This document shows positions 14,381-22,879 of a stretch of 64,000 nt of DNA, piece by piece. Where the stretch lies: the NCBI RefSeq assembly GCF_000708265.2, contig NZ_JCKI01000003.1:62001-126000 (forward strand). Reading direction: 5' to 3'. Both the position numbers and the translations under genes were made by a program. Source of the DNA: Pedobacter sp. R20-19 (GTDB lineage Bacteria; Bacteroidota; Bacteroidia; Sphingobacteriales; Sphingobacteriaceae). Within the stretch, counting starts at the first letter, position 1. Every line of letters starts with the position of its first letter. The notes under the pieces are model-generated. The model was not told the origin of the DNA, did no database searches, and saw only the letters and a program-made list of their open reading frames with translations.

Positions 14381-16357
14381 CTAAACTTTTTCTACCCAAT
14401 TGCCATCATTTTTAATAATTTCAATCAGTTCATCTAAAGCAAAAGCAGTTGTTACATTTTTCTTAACCACTTCCTGACCGCGATATAGCGTAATTTTATC
14501 AGGTCCTGTACCAACATATCCATAATCAGCATCTGCCATTTCACCCGGGCCGTTCACAATGCATCCCATAATTCCAATCTTAAGGCCTTTCAAATGATCG
14601 GTGCGAGATCGGATCAACTGTGTAGTTTCCTGTAAATCAAAAAGTGTTCTGCCGCAACTTGGGCAGGAAATATATTCAGTTTTACTGATGCGTGTACGTG
14701 TGGCCTGCAAAATACCAAAGCTGGTTGAGTTAATTAATGCTAAATCCTGACCTTGTGCATCTATCCAGATTCCATCACCAAAACCATCGGTAAATAGTGC
14801 TCCAAAATCTGTTGCAGCATAAAGCATTAATGTATCTGCATCTAAATTTTCGTAACTTCTTCTAATGATTACCGGAATTTGGATATTCTTTTCCTGCAAA
14901 GCAACAAAAAATGCTCTTTGTTCTGCCATGCCATTCTTAGCAGATGTTTCGAGAATGAGCACAACATTATTTAGTGATGCAGTTGTTAAAGTAGTTAATT
15001 GGCTTGTATCAATTCTGACGAAATTCAAAAACTCATCCTTCACTTCAGCCTTGTTAAATTCTTCTAAAGAAAATAGAGGGTGACAGTTGTTTTTATCACG
15101 AAGATTTAGCCATGTATGATAGTTATAAACCTGCTTTAAATTTCCAGGGAAAGAAAATGAAGGCAGGTTGTCGCCAAGAAAAGCCAGGTCACATGCCTGA
15201 TCAGCTAAGTTATATTTATCTAAACCTGCACTGTAATTATAGCCAACCGAACTCAAAAAGTAAGGATCTTTCAGGTTTTCCTTTGAAACATCTACCATCA
15301 CCAGGGGATGATGATGATCACCAATGTGCTGAACTGATTGTGTAATTCTTCTTGAATAAGCGTATGGAGAGTAAGTTGGAAGTTGAGTGTTAGGAGTTGA
15401 GAGTATAATCGGCGACTCCGAGCTCCGAACTTCAAAGTCCAAACTCCTTTTCAAATACCGATCAGCTAAAGCTTTTGCCACGGGTGCTTCAAATTCAGGA
15501 TCTTCAGTTAAGGAAACACGGATGGTATCGCCTAAACCATCTTCCAGCAAAGTACCAATTCCTACTGCTGATTTAATTCGGCCATCTTCTCCATCGCCTG
15601 CTTCTGTTACGCCCAGGTGTAAAGGATAATTCATGCCTTCTTTCACCATGGTTTCAACCAGTAAACGATAAGCCTGAACCATTACTTGTGTATTGCTGGC
15701 TTTCATAGAGATCACCAGGTTATAATAATTTTCGGCCTCGCACATGCGGATAAATTCCATAGCAGATTCCACCATTCCTCTTGGTGTATCGCCATAATGA
15801 CTCATAATCCGGTCAGACAGGGAACCATGGTTGGTTCCAATACGCATGGCAGTACCGTATTCTTTACAAATTTTAATTAGTGGAATAAATTTTTTATTAA
15901 TTCTTTCCAGTTCAGCTGTATAGGCATCATGCGTATATTCCAGGTTTTCGAATTTCTTTTTATCTGCATAATTTCCTGGATTTACCCTCACTTTTTCGAC
16001 AATTCTTGCCGCCATTTCAGCTGCATTAGGTGTAAAATGGATATCAGCGATCAGTGGAACATCATAGCCTCGAAAACGTAATTCCTTTTTAATATTGGCT
16101 AAATTTTCAGCTTCTTTGATACTTGGTGCTGTAATACGAACATATTCACAGCCAGATTCTACCATTCGTATGGTTTGCTCTACTGTTCCAATGGTATCCA
16201 TGGTATCGGTTGTTGTCATCGATTGGATACGAATGGGGTTATGACCGCCCAAAGCAATATCCCCAATCTTAACTTCGCGGGTTAAAAACCTGGAATACTG
16301 CGTTAAACTATTGCAATACCCTCCACCTAACTCATGCTTTACCGATAAATTTTCCAT
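14381..16357 (-). CDS. ispG: 4-hydroxy-3-methylbut-2-enyl-diphosphate synthase (long form)
   Basis: IspG (GcpE) makes HMBPP in the MEP isoprenoid pathway with a 4Fe-4S cluster. At 658 residues this is the three-domain form of Bacteroidota, Chlamydia and plants. The TIM barrel has PIRIQSMTTTDT, YVRITAPS and KVRVNPGNYA; a central insert domain follows; the C-terminal cluster domain has the Cys ligands in SCPSCGRTLFD and GIMGCIVNGPGEMADADYGY. Residues about 304-330 are encoded by a 79-bp heptad inverted repeat (15369-15447) and look like a foreign in-frame insert. A TATCTTTG box ends 7 nt before the ATG, so the mRNA may be almost leaderless. Confidence 0.95.
   Translation of the reverse strand: MENLSVKHELGGGYCNSLTQYSRFLTREVKIGDIALGGHNPIRIQSMTTTDTMDTIGTVEQTIRMVESGCEYVRITAPSIKEAENLANIKKELRFRGYDVPLIADIHFTPNAAEMAARIVEKVRVNPGNYADKKKFENLEYTHDAYTAELERINKKFIPLIKICKEYGTAMRIGTNHGSLSDRIMSHYGDTPRGMVESAMEFIRMCEAENYYNLVISMKASNTQVMVQAYRLLVETMVKEGMNYPLHLGVTEAGDGEDGRIKSAVGIGTLLEDGLGDTIRVSLTEDPEFEAPVAKALADRYLKRSLDFEVRSSESPIILSTPNTQLPTYSPYAYSRRITQSVQHIGDHHHPLVMVDVSKENLKDPYFLSSVGYNYSAGLDKYNLADQACDLAFLGDNLPSFSFPGNLKQVYNYHTWLNLRDKNNCHPLFSLEEFNKAEVKDEFLNFVRIDTSQLTTLTTASLNNVVLILETSAKNGMAEQRAFFVALQEKNIQIPVIIRRSYENLDADTLMLYAATDFGALFTDGFGDGIWIDAQGQDLALINSTSFGILQATRTRISKTEYISCPSCGRTLFDLQETTQLIRSRTDHLKGLKIGIMGCIVNGPGEMADADYGYVGTGPDKITLYRGQEVVKKNVTTAFALDELIEIIKNDGNWVEKV
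15369..15447. repeat. Heptad inverted repeat inserted in frame in ispG
   Basis: The left arm (15369-15404) is a run of 7-bp units such as AAGTTGA and GAGTTGA. The right arm (15414-15447) is an inverse array containing GACTCCG and GAACTTC. About 20 of 31 aligned arm positions are complementary by eye. The codons give a Ser/Pro/Thr-rich segment unlike the surrounding enzyme, placed just before the PYAYSRR region. Confidence 0.7.
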
Positions 16358-16364
16358 GCTATGG

Positions 16365-16372
16365 CAAAGATA
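16365..16372 (-). promoter_or_regulatory. ispG promoter -7 box
   Basis: The minus strand reads TATCTTTG, an exact TAnnTTTG match, 7 nt upstream of the ispG ATG. The expected start point is only a few nucleotides before the ATG. No TTG is visible at the -33 distance. Confidence 0.5.
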
Positions 16373-16466
16373 AGCTAAATGTTTAATTGTTAAATTGATG
16401 GATTGTTAAAATTTTAAGCTAGCATAAATTGATTTTGCTAAAAACTAAAAGCAATTTTTCCTTATT

Positions 16467-16486
16467 TTGCTATAATTTTATAGCAA
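16467..16486. repeat. Perfect palindrome TTGCTATAA-TT-TTATAGCAA upstream of ispG
   Basis: The 9-bp arms are separated by two bases. The half-site TTTGCTA recurs at about 16433 and 16499 in the same 178-bp gap between the RDD gene and ispG. It could be an operator or a weak terminator for the RDD gene; the sequence does not decide. Confidence 0.45.
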
Positions 16487-16535
16487 TTTCATGCTCGTTT
16501 TGCTATAAATCTTATGCAATTTAGTTAGTCTTCTT

Positions 16536-17150
16536 CTATATCAACCTATCTTTAATCACTAGAGTATCAGCAGTAATGTCGTGCCAGCATTGATTTTTTT
16601 TATTGAGAAAGCAATATAGGTAGCCAAAAAAAACAGGAATTACAGATAAAATTTTAGAAAAATTGCGAGCCATGGAACGACTTGTGGTTATCCTGCTTCC
16701 TTCCAAATCTGTCACCTTAATATTCAAAATCCTTTTACCAAGAGTAGCTTTTTTTAATGATGATTCTGCAAATACACCATAAACTAATTTGATGATAAAA
16801 ATTATGGGAAATGGCACCAAAAAGGCCATAATCCTTTCATCTTTTCCTTGAATAAAAATATAACTGGTGAGAATGAGAATAGTATAAATACCAAAAATAA
16901 TAAAGTGATCAATTACTGAAGCGAGTAGACGCTGATCAAAAGCCGCAAAATACTGTGGTGCTGTTTTTTGATATTTAAAGCCTAAAAGCTCACGCAATTC
17001 GGGAATTGCGTGAGCTTCTTTATAATCATCCATTCCGGGTTTCCGAATGAAGGTATTAGGAGTTATGTTTAAACCCTCCAGATCAGATAAAAGGTAAGGG
17101 CCTTGTGGCTTACCATTAATTACAACTGTATATTCTTTATCTGGGTTCAT
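16536..17150 (-). CDS. RDD-family membrane protein with an N-terminal GYF_2-like domain
   Basis: The 204-residue protein starts with a short GYF_2/DUF4339-like domain (residues about 5-55; pattern Y-x-V-x-x-x-x-x-x-GPY-x-x-x-x-L with a later I-R-K-P). The C-terminal RDD domain has an FDQRLLASVIDHFI motif and three hydrophobic helices. Such proteins are common in Bacteroidota and their function is not established; RDD domains are thought to act in membrane transport or assembly. It follows the LiaF-like gene by 83 bp, with a heptad repeat arm in between. Confidence 0.85.
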   Translation of the reverse strand: MNPDKEYTVVINGKPQGPYLLSDLEGLNITPNTFIRKPGMDDYKEAHAIPELRELLGFKYQKTAPQYFAAFDQRLLASVIDHFIIFGIYTILILTSYIFIQGKDERIMAFLVPFPIIFIIKLVYGVFAESSLKKATLGKRILNIKVTDLEGSRITTSRSMARNFSKILSVIPVFFGYLYCFLNKKNQCWHDITADTLVIKDRLI

Positions 17151-17180
17151 TGGCTTTGAGATTTTAGGATCAAAGTTTTT

Positions 17181-17233
17181 AAAGGCCAGACATGTATAGC
17201 CTTAAACCTTCCACCCTGAAACCTTTAACCTTT
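17181..17233. repeat. Heptad repeat arm behind the LiaF-like gene
   Basis: On the minus strand, 7-bp units such as AAGGTTA and AAGGTTT begin directly after the TAA stop of the LiaF-like gene. The distal part can fold back through TAAGGC and GCCTTT. It belongs to the same family as the ispG, leuS, ribF and riboswitch insertions. Confidence 0.6.
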
Positions 17234-18211
17234 TTAGTATCTGCTCACCTCAAAGTTACTTAATCCGCCGTCTAAATTGATAAAAATTTTGTGAGTTGAA
17301 GTTTTATAATTTGAAGTTTCATAAAGTCCATCACTCATTTTTTCAAATCCTTCAAAATCTTTTGCAGATAAGCCGGTTTGTGTTTTTATTCTGCAACCTG
17401 AGTTAACAGGAACTTTAATCTTAACATCTGCCACGCCTGATTTCACAATCACATCAGTAATGGGCAACAATTCGCCAAGTTTAATATCTAAAGCTGCAGC
17501 GCCTCCATCAAAACGGAATGTGCGGACTTTATAATCCTGAAAATCGAGATCAGCTGAACCTGCACCCAGTTTCATAAAAATTTCCCAGTTCGCGGTCTTA
17601 TTTAAATTAAAGTCAACATCATTAGAGCCGTTATTAAAGTTCCATTTTTTTCTTTTATCATCCAGCTGGAAAGTAAGAACTGTAGCACTATCCGTTACTG
17701 CTTTTTTCAATGAAAAATTACCATTTTTTCCTTTAACATTCGCATCAATCAATTCTGAAGTTTCTCCGTTTAAATTAAAGGAGATTCCACCACCTGAGAT
17801 ATTCAATATCGTTTTCTTTGCATTATCAGTAGGCACAAAGGGTTCGGAAAGTTTAAATTCTCTCACGGATGATGTATCTCCATCATTATCGTCGTCCACA
17901 TCATTGTCATCGATATCAATATCTACACCTTTCTTAAAGTGACTGCCCCACCATGAACCACGTTCAGGAACCTGTTGCCCTCTAATAAATAGAAAAGATA
18001 AGGCCACCACCAATACAGCAATAGATACGATGCTGCCAGTTTGAGAGTTATTTCTATTAAACAAAATATTCAGGCCACCTATGATTAAGAATATTGGCCA
18101 AAAGCCCCAAACATTACGCCAGTAAAAATTGATAATTCCAAAGTTTTCGAGTAGAAGTACACCACCTATAAAAAGCAGTAAAATACCCCAAATTAATCTA
18201 TCTAATTTCAT
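17234..18211 (-). CDS. LiaF-like membrane protein (DUF5668 plus adhesin-like beta domain)
   Basis: The 325-residue protein has three to four short N-terminal hydrophobic helices. The motifs LIWGILLLFIGGVLLLENFG and a W-x-x-x-W-G-F-W-P-I-F-L-I-x-G pattern are typical of DUF5668/LiaF. A Asp-rich linker (about 95-115) leads to a beta-rich C-terminal domain with repeated N-x-x-x-G-x-x-x-F/D units, like LiaF C-terminal or DUF4097 domains. In Firmicutes LiaF tunes cell-envelope stress signalling; here only the architecture is shared. It lies 5 bp downstream of a PspC gene, so the two probably form an envelope-stress operon. Confidence 0.8.
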   Translation of the reverse strand: MKLDRLIWGILLLFIGGVLLLENFGIINFYWRNVWGFWPIFLIIGGLNILFNRNNSQTGSIVSIAVLVVALSFLFIRGQQVPERGSWWGSHFKKGVDIDIDDNDVDDDNDGDTSSVREFKLSEPFVPTDNAKKTILNISGGGISFNLNGETSELIDANVKGKNGNFSLKKAVTDSATVLTFQLDDKRKKWNFNNGSNDVDFNLNKTANWEIFMKLGAGSADLDFQDYKVRTFRFDGGAAALDIKLGELLPITDVIVKSGVADVKIKVPVNSGCRIKTQTGLSAKDFEGFEKMSDGLYETSNYKTSTHKIFINLDGGLSNFEVSRY

Positions 18212-18216
18212 AATAT

Positions 18217-18912
18217 TTATAATTGAGGAGAGTTAGTTGTTAAATTATCTTTAGACTCTTGAGATGTTGGTTCTTCTTGTGTTACAACTGCTTCTGAAAA
18301 GTCTGCCTTTTTATCTTCTTCAGCAGCTTTTTGTTGCTGTTGAAAAGCCTGCCAATCATTTTTTCTTTTTGATTTTGCAATAATGCTGATGCCCAATGCA
18401 ATAAAAATTAAAGGCCACATAAACTTAAACAAGTTTCTAATGGTAAACCAATCTGGGATAAAATCCATTTCCCGCATTAAAAAGAAACAGCCAATTACGA
18501 GCATCACTAAACCAGCAACTGTACGTCCGGTATCATTAGGCTTATTAAACTTGCTGAAATCGGGTTGGGTTTCAAAAGCAGTTTTTGGAGCACCATCATT
18601 TACAGGCTGCGTCCAGTTTGCATTTCCAGTGCCTGCAGGTCCGGTAAATGGAGATGGATTACCAAATGAATTGGTATTGTTTTTATTAAAATAGTCGTTA
18701 AATTTTGAAAATCTGGCTGCAGGATCATTGTTTACAGGCACAATAATCCACATAATAACATAGGCAATGAGGCCGGCCCCAGCCATAAAAATAGTAGATA
18801 ATACAAATAATAATCTGATTATGGTAACCTCTACCTGCATGTAGTCTGCAAGTCCTGAAGCTACTCCGGCAATCATCTTATCGTGTTCGTTTCTAAAAAG
18901 CTTCTTTTCCAT
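18217..18912 (-). CDS. PspC-domain protein
   Basis: The 231-residue protein begins with a PspC domain (residues 3-60): FRNEHDKMIAGVASGLADYM, then VEVTIIRLLFVLSTI and the helix GLIAYVIMWIIVP. A Gly/Asn/Pro-rich linker follows, then two further hydrophobic helices (about 130-180) and a charged C-terminal tail rich in Lys, Gln and Glu. PspC proteins are inner-membrane parts of envelope-stress responses. It is paired with the LiaF-like gene 5 bp downstream and follows a short-chain dehydrogenase gene located 19 bp upstream. Confidence 0.88.
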   Translation of the reverse strand: MEKKLFRNEHDKMIAGVASGLADYMQVEVTIIRLLFVLSTIFMAGAGLIAYVIMWIIVPVNNDPAARFSKFNDYFNKNNTNSFGNPSPFTGPAGTGNANWTQPVNDGAPKTAFETQPDFSKFNKPNDTGRTVAGLVMLVIGCFFLMREMDFIPDWFTIRNLFKFMWPLIFIALGISIIAKSKRKNDWQAFQQQQKAAEEDKKADFSEAVVTQEEPTSQESKDNLTTNSPQL

Positions 18913-18931
18913 AATGCTGTTTATTTTATGT

Positions 18932-19621
18932 TTAAAAATCCAGCGGAGTGATTAAAACCTCATCAACATTAACCCCTTTACTTAGCGTTAAAATGGTATA
19001 AAGTGTTTCTGCAATATCAACGGGCTGTACAAATTTCTCATCAGGTATAGTTGTTCCTTCCCAAGAAGCTGTTTTTGTTGAACCCGGCAAAAAGGCTGTT
19101 ACTTTAACATGGTGTGGTGCTAACTCTTGCCGCAATACATGATTAAGACTTAACATCGCTGATTTTGTTACACTATAACTTCCACCATTTTCTACAGGAA
19201 TTTTGCTTGCGACAGAACAGATGTTAAAAATATGTCCACAGCGCCTTGAACGCATTTCTTTCCCAAAAAATTTACTCATGTAATAGGCAGCATTTAGGTT
19301 TAGTGCCTGTTGCTCTTCGAAAACTTCATCGGTTTCATCTAACAAACTACCCGGCATATAAATACCTACATTATTAACAAGAACATCTATATCACCAAAT
19401 TCATTTTTTACCTGATGAAGAAATTGATAAACCTCCTCCTTGATGGAGCAGTCTACCTGATAAGTTTTAATCATTTGATCTGGAAGTGCAAGTTCTTCAC
19501 GTAGTGCATCTAAATCATGTAAATTTCTGGCCACTAATGCTAAATCATACCCTGCTGCCTGGAGTTTAAGGGCTATTGCCTTTCCAATGCCTTTTGTTGC
19601 ACCTGTGATTACTGCTTTCAT
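18932..19621 (-). CDS. Short-chain dehydrogenase/reductase
   Basis: A 229-residue classical SDR. The cofactor loop is TGATKGIGKAIA at residues 6-17, the structural motif NNVG sits near residue 88, and the catalytic Ser and Tyr-x-x-x-Lys appear in ICSVASKIP and YSVTKSAML. The overall pattern resembles FabG-like NAD(P)H ketone reductases, but the substrate is not evident. The gene is divergent from mlaE, and its 3' end lies 19 bp before the pspC start, so read-through into the pspC/liaF pair is possible. Confidence 0.88.
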   Translation of the reverse strand: MKAVITGATKGIGKAIALKLQAAGYDLALVARNLHDLDALREELALPDQMIKTYQVDCSIKEEVYQFLHQVKNEFGDIDVLVNNVGIYMPGSLLDETDEVFEEQQALNLNAAYYMSKFFGKEMRSRRCGHIFNICSVASKIPVENGGSYSVTKSAMLSLNHVLRQELAPHHVKVTAFLPGSTKTASWEGTTIPDEKFVQPVDIAETLYTILTLSKGVNVDEVLITPLDF

Positions 19622-19766
19622 TTCTTATGGTTTAATTTTTGTTAGCAAAAAACCATATTAATAATCAAAACCACGAATATTTTTTGAATTATCAAAGACC
19701 GACAACTTTTTTATCGTTTCTTTGTAGTTATATAAATGATCATTTAAATTAAGCAATACATACGGA

Positions 19767-20501
19767 ATGAATTTTACCAATTTCGGGAGATACATCCTGC
19801 TACTCAAATCTGTATTCAGAAGGCCGGAAAAACTTAAAATATATTTGAAGGAAATTGCCAAGCAAATGGATTATGTAGGCGTGGGCTCTCTAGGGCTTAT
19901 TGCCATCATTTCTACGTTTATTGGCGCAGTAATGACTCTTCAGATTGCTTTCCAGCTGGTGAGTGATTTTATACCTAAAACCATTATCGGTTCGGTAAAC
20001 AGAGATTCGAGTATTCTGGAATTAAGTCCAACCATCAGCGCAATTGTGCTGGCCGGAAAAATCGGTTCTGCTATTTCTTCAGAAATTGGCTCTATGCGTG
20101 TAACCGAACAAATTGATGCCCTGGAAATTATGGGCATCAATGCTCCTGGGTATTTAATTCTTCCAAAAATTATTTCAGGCATTACTATGGTACCCATGCT
20201 GGTAATCATCTCTATGTTTTTAAGTATCTCAGGAGGTTATTTAGGTGGTTCACTATCAGGTGCAGTTACTCCGGCAGAATATCTTCAAGGAATTACAACA
20301 GACTTTAACCCTTATACCATTGTGGTTGCTTTGGTAAAGGCTTTTGTTTTTGGTTTCATCATTACTTCAGTTCCTGCATATGAAGGTTTTTATGTTCGTG
20401 GCGGTGCTTTAGAAGTTTCACAGGCCAGTACAAGGGCAGTTGTAATTAGCTGTATCTCTATTCTTGTTTGCGATTATTTAGTTACTCAATTGTTATTGTA
20501 A
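19767..20501 (+). CDS. mlaE: MlaE-family lipid ABC transporter permease
   Basis: The 244-residue integral membrane protein has about five helices and the MlaE/TrbA hallmark regions: IAIISTFIGAVMTLQ, RDSSILELSPTISAIVLAGKIG, SAISSEIGSMRVTEQIDAL and EIMGINAPGYLILPK. Together with the ATPase encoded next it forms the inner-membrane core of an Mla-type phospholipid transporter that maintains outer-membrane asymmetry. The MlaD-like substrate-binding subunit is not in the window. Its stop codon overlaps the mlaF start by one base (TAATG), so translation is coupled. Confidence 0.93.
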   Translation: MNFTNFGRYILLLKSVFRRPEKLKIYLKEIAKQMDYVGVGSLGLIAIISTFIGAVMTLQIAFQLVSDFIPKTIIGSVNRDSSILELSPTISAIVLAGKIGSAISSEIGSMRVTEQIDALEIMGINAPGYLILPKIISGITMVPMLVIISMFLSISGGYLGGSLSGAVTPAEYLQGITTDFNPYTIVVALVKAFVFGFIITSVPAYEGFYVRGGALEVSQASTRAVVISCISILVCDYLVTQLLL

Positions 20502-21253
20502 TGATCGAAGTTAAAGATATATATAAATCATTTTCGGGTAATGACGTGTTAAAAGGCATTTCTGGAAAGTTTGAAGAAGGTGTTACCAACCTGATTATAG
20601 GTGGCTCTGGCTCGGGCAAAACTACTTTATTAAAATGTATGGTGGGTTTGCATCAGCCAGATTCTGGTTCAGTTTTATATGATGGACGCGATTTCACACC
20701 TATGACTTACGAACAACGGATCGAAGTTCGTAAAGAAATTGGAATGCTTTTTCAGGGTTCTGCCCTATTTGATAGTATGACGGTAGAGGATAACATTATG
20801 TTTCCCCTCAATATGTTTACTGATCAAACTAGAAAAGAAAAGCTTGAACGGGTGAATTTTTGTTTGGAACGGGTTAATCTGGCTGGCAAAAACAAATTGT
20901 TCCCGGCAGAACTTTCAGGCGGCATGAAGAAACGTGTGGGTATAGCCCGTGCCATTTCAATGAATCCAAAATATTTATTTTGTGATGAGCCTAACTCTGG
21001 ATTGGATCCAAAAACTTCAATCGTTATTGATGAATTAATTCAGGAATTAACAGAAGAATTTAAAACCACCACCATTGTAGTTACCCATGATATGAACTCC
21101 GTAATGGGTATTGGAGATTATATTTTATTTTTACATGAAGGTAAGAAATTTTGGGAAGGTAGTAATAAGGAAATTGCGCATACAGATATTAAAGAGTTGA
21201 ATGATTTTGTATTTGCAAGTCGCTTTATGAAAGCTGCTAAAGATAAGTTTTAA
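20501..21253 (+). CDS. mlaF: MlaF-family ABC transporter ATP-binding protein
   Basis: The 250-residue ATPase has Walker A GGSGSGKTTLLK, a Q-loop MLFQGSALFDSM, the signature LSGGMKKRVGIARA, Walker B YLFCDEPNSGLDP, and a switch His in VVTHDMNSVMG. The P-N-S-G-L-D-P form of the D-loop region is typical of MlaF. The ATG at 20501, inside the mlaE stop, is preferred over an upstream TTG at 20468 that would overlap mlaE by 34 bp. It powers lipid movement with MlaE. Confidence 0.95.
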   Translation: MIEVKDIYKSFSGNDVLKGISGKFEEGVTNLIIGGSGSGKTTLLKCMVGLHQPDSGSVLYDGRDFTPMTYEQRIEVRKEIGMLFQGSALFDSMTVEDNIMFPLNMFTDQTRKEKLERVNFCLERVNLAGKNKLFPAELSGGMKKRVGIARAISMNPKYLFCDEPNSGLDPKTSIVIDELIQELTEEFKTTTIVVTHDMNSVMGIGDYILFLHEGKKFWEGSNKEIAHTDIKELNDFVFASRFMKAAKDKF

Positions 21254-21262
21254 GAAAATTAT

Positions 21263-21270
21263 TATATTTG
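21263..21270 (+). promoter_or_regulatory. -7 box directly ahead of the vapB-like gene
   Basis: TATATTTG matches TAnnTTTG and ends 5 nt before the antitoxin ATG. The expected start point is within about two nucleotides of the ATG, so this mRNA would be nearly leaderless. It would give the toxin-antitoxin pair its own promoter downstream of mlaF. No TTG is seen at -33. Confidence 0.45.
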
Positions 21271-21275
21271 TCTAT

Positions 21276-21518
21276 ATGACTACAGCTACTAAAAATATCA
21301 TTAACAAGTTGAAAACCTTACCAGAAAATATGGTAAATGAGGTAGAAGATTTTATTGATTTTTTGAAAGCTAAACATTCTAAAAGCTTTTATCAGGAAAA
21401 AACTGATAATAATAATGTTGTTGAAGAGCCCAAAAGCTTATATGGTGCAGCAAAGGGTTTATTTATTATTCCTAAGGGTTTTAATGATCCAATAGAGGAT
21501 TTAAAAGAGTATATGTAA
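21276..21518 (+). CDS. DUF2281-like VapB-type antitoxin
   Basis: The 80-residue protein starts with an amphipathic helix pair (KNIINKLKTLPENMVNEVEDFIDFL) of the DUF2281 type. A polar linker follows, and then a C-terminal segment with LYGAAKGLFIIPKGFNDPIEDLKEYM. That segment has the G-x-x-K-G-x-x-x-x-P-x-x-F-D-x-P-x-E/D-x-x-x-x-Y layout that binds PIN toxins in this family. Its stop overlaps the toxin start by one base. It has a -7 box of its own. The pair sits between mlaF and an rRNA-type methyltransferase gene. Confidence 0.8.
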   Translation: MTTATKNIINKLKTLPENMVNEVEDFIDFLKAKHSKSFYQEKTDNNNVVEEPKSLYGAAKGLFIIPKGFNDPIEDLKEYM

Positions 21519-21907
21519 TGCGGATTTTAATTGATACGCATATTTTCATCTCTTTAATTAATGAAGATCGAGGGCTTGAAAAATCAATAATTGCCAATAT
21601 CGAAAATCCTGAAAACGATAAATTTCTGAGTATTGCGAGTTTATGGGAAGTCGTAGTAAAAACTAATATAGGTAAATTGACCGTTACCCGAGATCTTGAG
21701 GAAATGTATGCTTTGATAGATGATTTTAACATATCTGTTCTCAATATACAAAAGCACCACCTTGATACCTACTTGTCTCTTCCGTTAATTCATCGAGACC
21801 CTTTTGACAGGTTGATTATTGCACAAGCATTGGCAGACGAGCTAACGCTAATTACTGATGATCAATACATCAGAAATTATCCAAATTTAAAGTTATTGAA
21901 TACATGA
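21518..21907 (+). CDS. PIN-domain toxin (VapC-like ribonuclease)
   Basis: The 129-residue single PIN domain has the acidic active-site residues: an Asp in ILIDTHIFISL, a Glu in SLWEVVVKTNIGKL, an Asp in DPFDRLIIAQA and a final Asp in LITDDQYI. The SLWE and RDPFDRLI signatures place it with the PIN toxins often paired with DUF2281 antitoxins. Family members are Mg-dependent RNases that cut specific tRNAs or rRNA. Its last codons overlap the next gene by 4 bp (ATGA), so the methyltransferase may be translated from the toxin-antitoxin message. Confidence 0.85.
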   Translation: MRILIDTHIFISLINEDRGLEKSIIANIENPENDKFLSIASLWEVVVKTNIGKLTVTRDLEEMYALIDDFNISVLNIQKHHLDTYLSLPLIHRDPFDRLIIAQALADELTLITDDQYIRNYPNLKLLNT

Positions 21908-22785
21908 TACAATTATTGGCCCCAACGCACTGGAAAGATTATGAACTGATTGACTGCGGGGATTTTGAAAAATTAGAACGTTTTGGAAATGTGATTTTAA
22001 TCCGTCCTGAACCACAGGCTGTTTGGAAAAAAACATTATCAGAAACAGAATGGAAAAAAACAGCTAACATTACGTTTAGAGGTAGGTCTGCAACTTCCGG
22101 AGAGTGGGTTAAAAAAAATCAATCCATACCAGATCGCTGGCATGTAGAATATAAAAACAACGAAGTCGCTATTAAACTTCGTTTAGGACTAACTTCCTTC
22201 AAACATGTTGGTGTGTTCCCTGAACAAGCTGTTAATTGGGATTACATTTCATCATCCATTAAAAAATTTAAAACTCCCCAACCTAAGGTTTTAAATTTAT
22301 TTGCTTACACAGGTGCTGCCTCATTAATTGCAAACGCAGCCGGAGCGGAAACCACTCATGTTGATTCGATTAAACAAGTGGTAACCTGGGCCAATGAAAA
22401 CCAGGAACTTTCAGGATTGAAAAATACCCGTTGGATGGTGGAGGATGCTTTGAAGTTTGTTAAGAAAGAATTAAAAAGAGGTAAAAAATATAACGGCATT
22501 ATTTTAGATCCACCAGCTTATGGACATGGTCCAAATGGTGAAAAGTGGAAACTAGAAGATCATATTCAGGAAATGATGCAAGATGTGGTTCAACTTTTAG
22601 ATGAAAAGGAACATTTCTTAATTTTAAACACCTATTCATTAGGATTTTCATCTGTAATTGTAGAAAACTTAATCCGTACCTCTTATCCAAGTGTTCAAAA
22701 CTTAGAAACAGGCGAGTTATACTTACAAGCTACTGCAGGTATAAAACTACCTTTAGGTGTTTTTGGTAAATTCTGTAACGTATAA
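21904..22785 (+). CDS. Class I SAM-dependent rRNA-type methyltransferase
   Basis: The 293-residue protein has a Rossmann methyltransferase core. The SAM-binding motif VLNLFAYTGAASL starts at about residue 135, an acidic strand end follows in VDSIKQVV, a second acid lies in MVEDALKF, and the catalytic motif is LDPPAYGHGP. The pattern is that of RlmI/RlmK-like (YccW/COG1092) 23S rRNA cytosine or guanine methyltransferases, but without their N-terminal PUA domain, so the exact target is uncertain. The ATG overlaps the PIN toxin stop by 4 bp. Confidence 0.85.
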   Translation: MIQLLAPTHWKDYELIDCGDFEKLERFGNVILIRPEPQAVWKKTLSETEWKKTANITFRGRSATSGEWVKKNQSIPDRWHVEYKNNEVAIKLRLGLTSFKHVGVFPEQAVNWDYISSSIKKFKTPQPKVLNLFAYTGAASLIANAAGAETTHVDSIKQVVTWANENQELSGLKNTRWMVEDALKFVKKELKRGKKYNGIILDPPAYGHGPNGEKWKLEDHIQEMMQDVVQLLDEKEHFLILNTYSLGFSSVIVENLIRTSYPSVQNLETGELYLQATAGIKLPLGVFGKFCNV

Positions 22786-22879
22786 TTTATTTGTTTTAAT
22801 TCAGCAAATTTCCATATCTTTTCCCCTTAAAAGCCAGTTGTAATAAAAAGGCAATACTTAATAACCTATTAAATTATCT

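Noticed and set aside
20468..20500. Extension of mlaF upstream to TTG
   Set aside because: It would overlap mlaE out of frame, while the TAATG overlap at 20501 gives the conserved MIEVKDIYKSF start.
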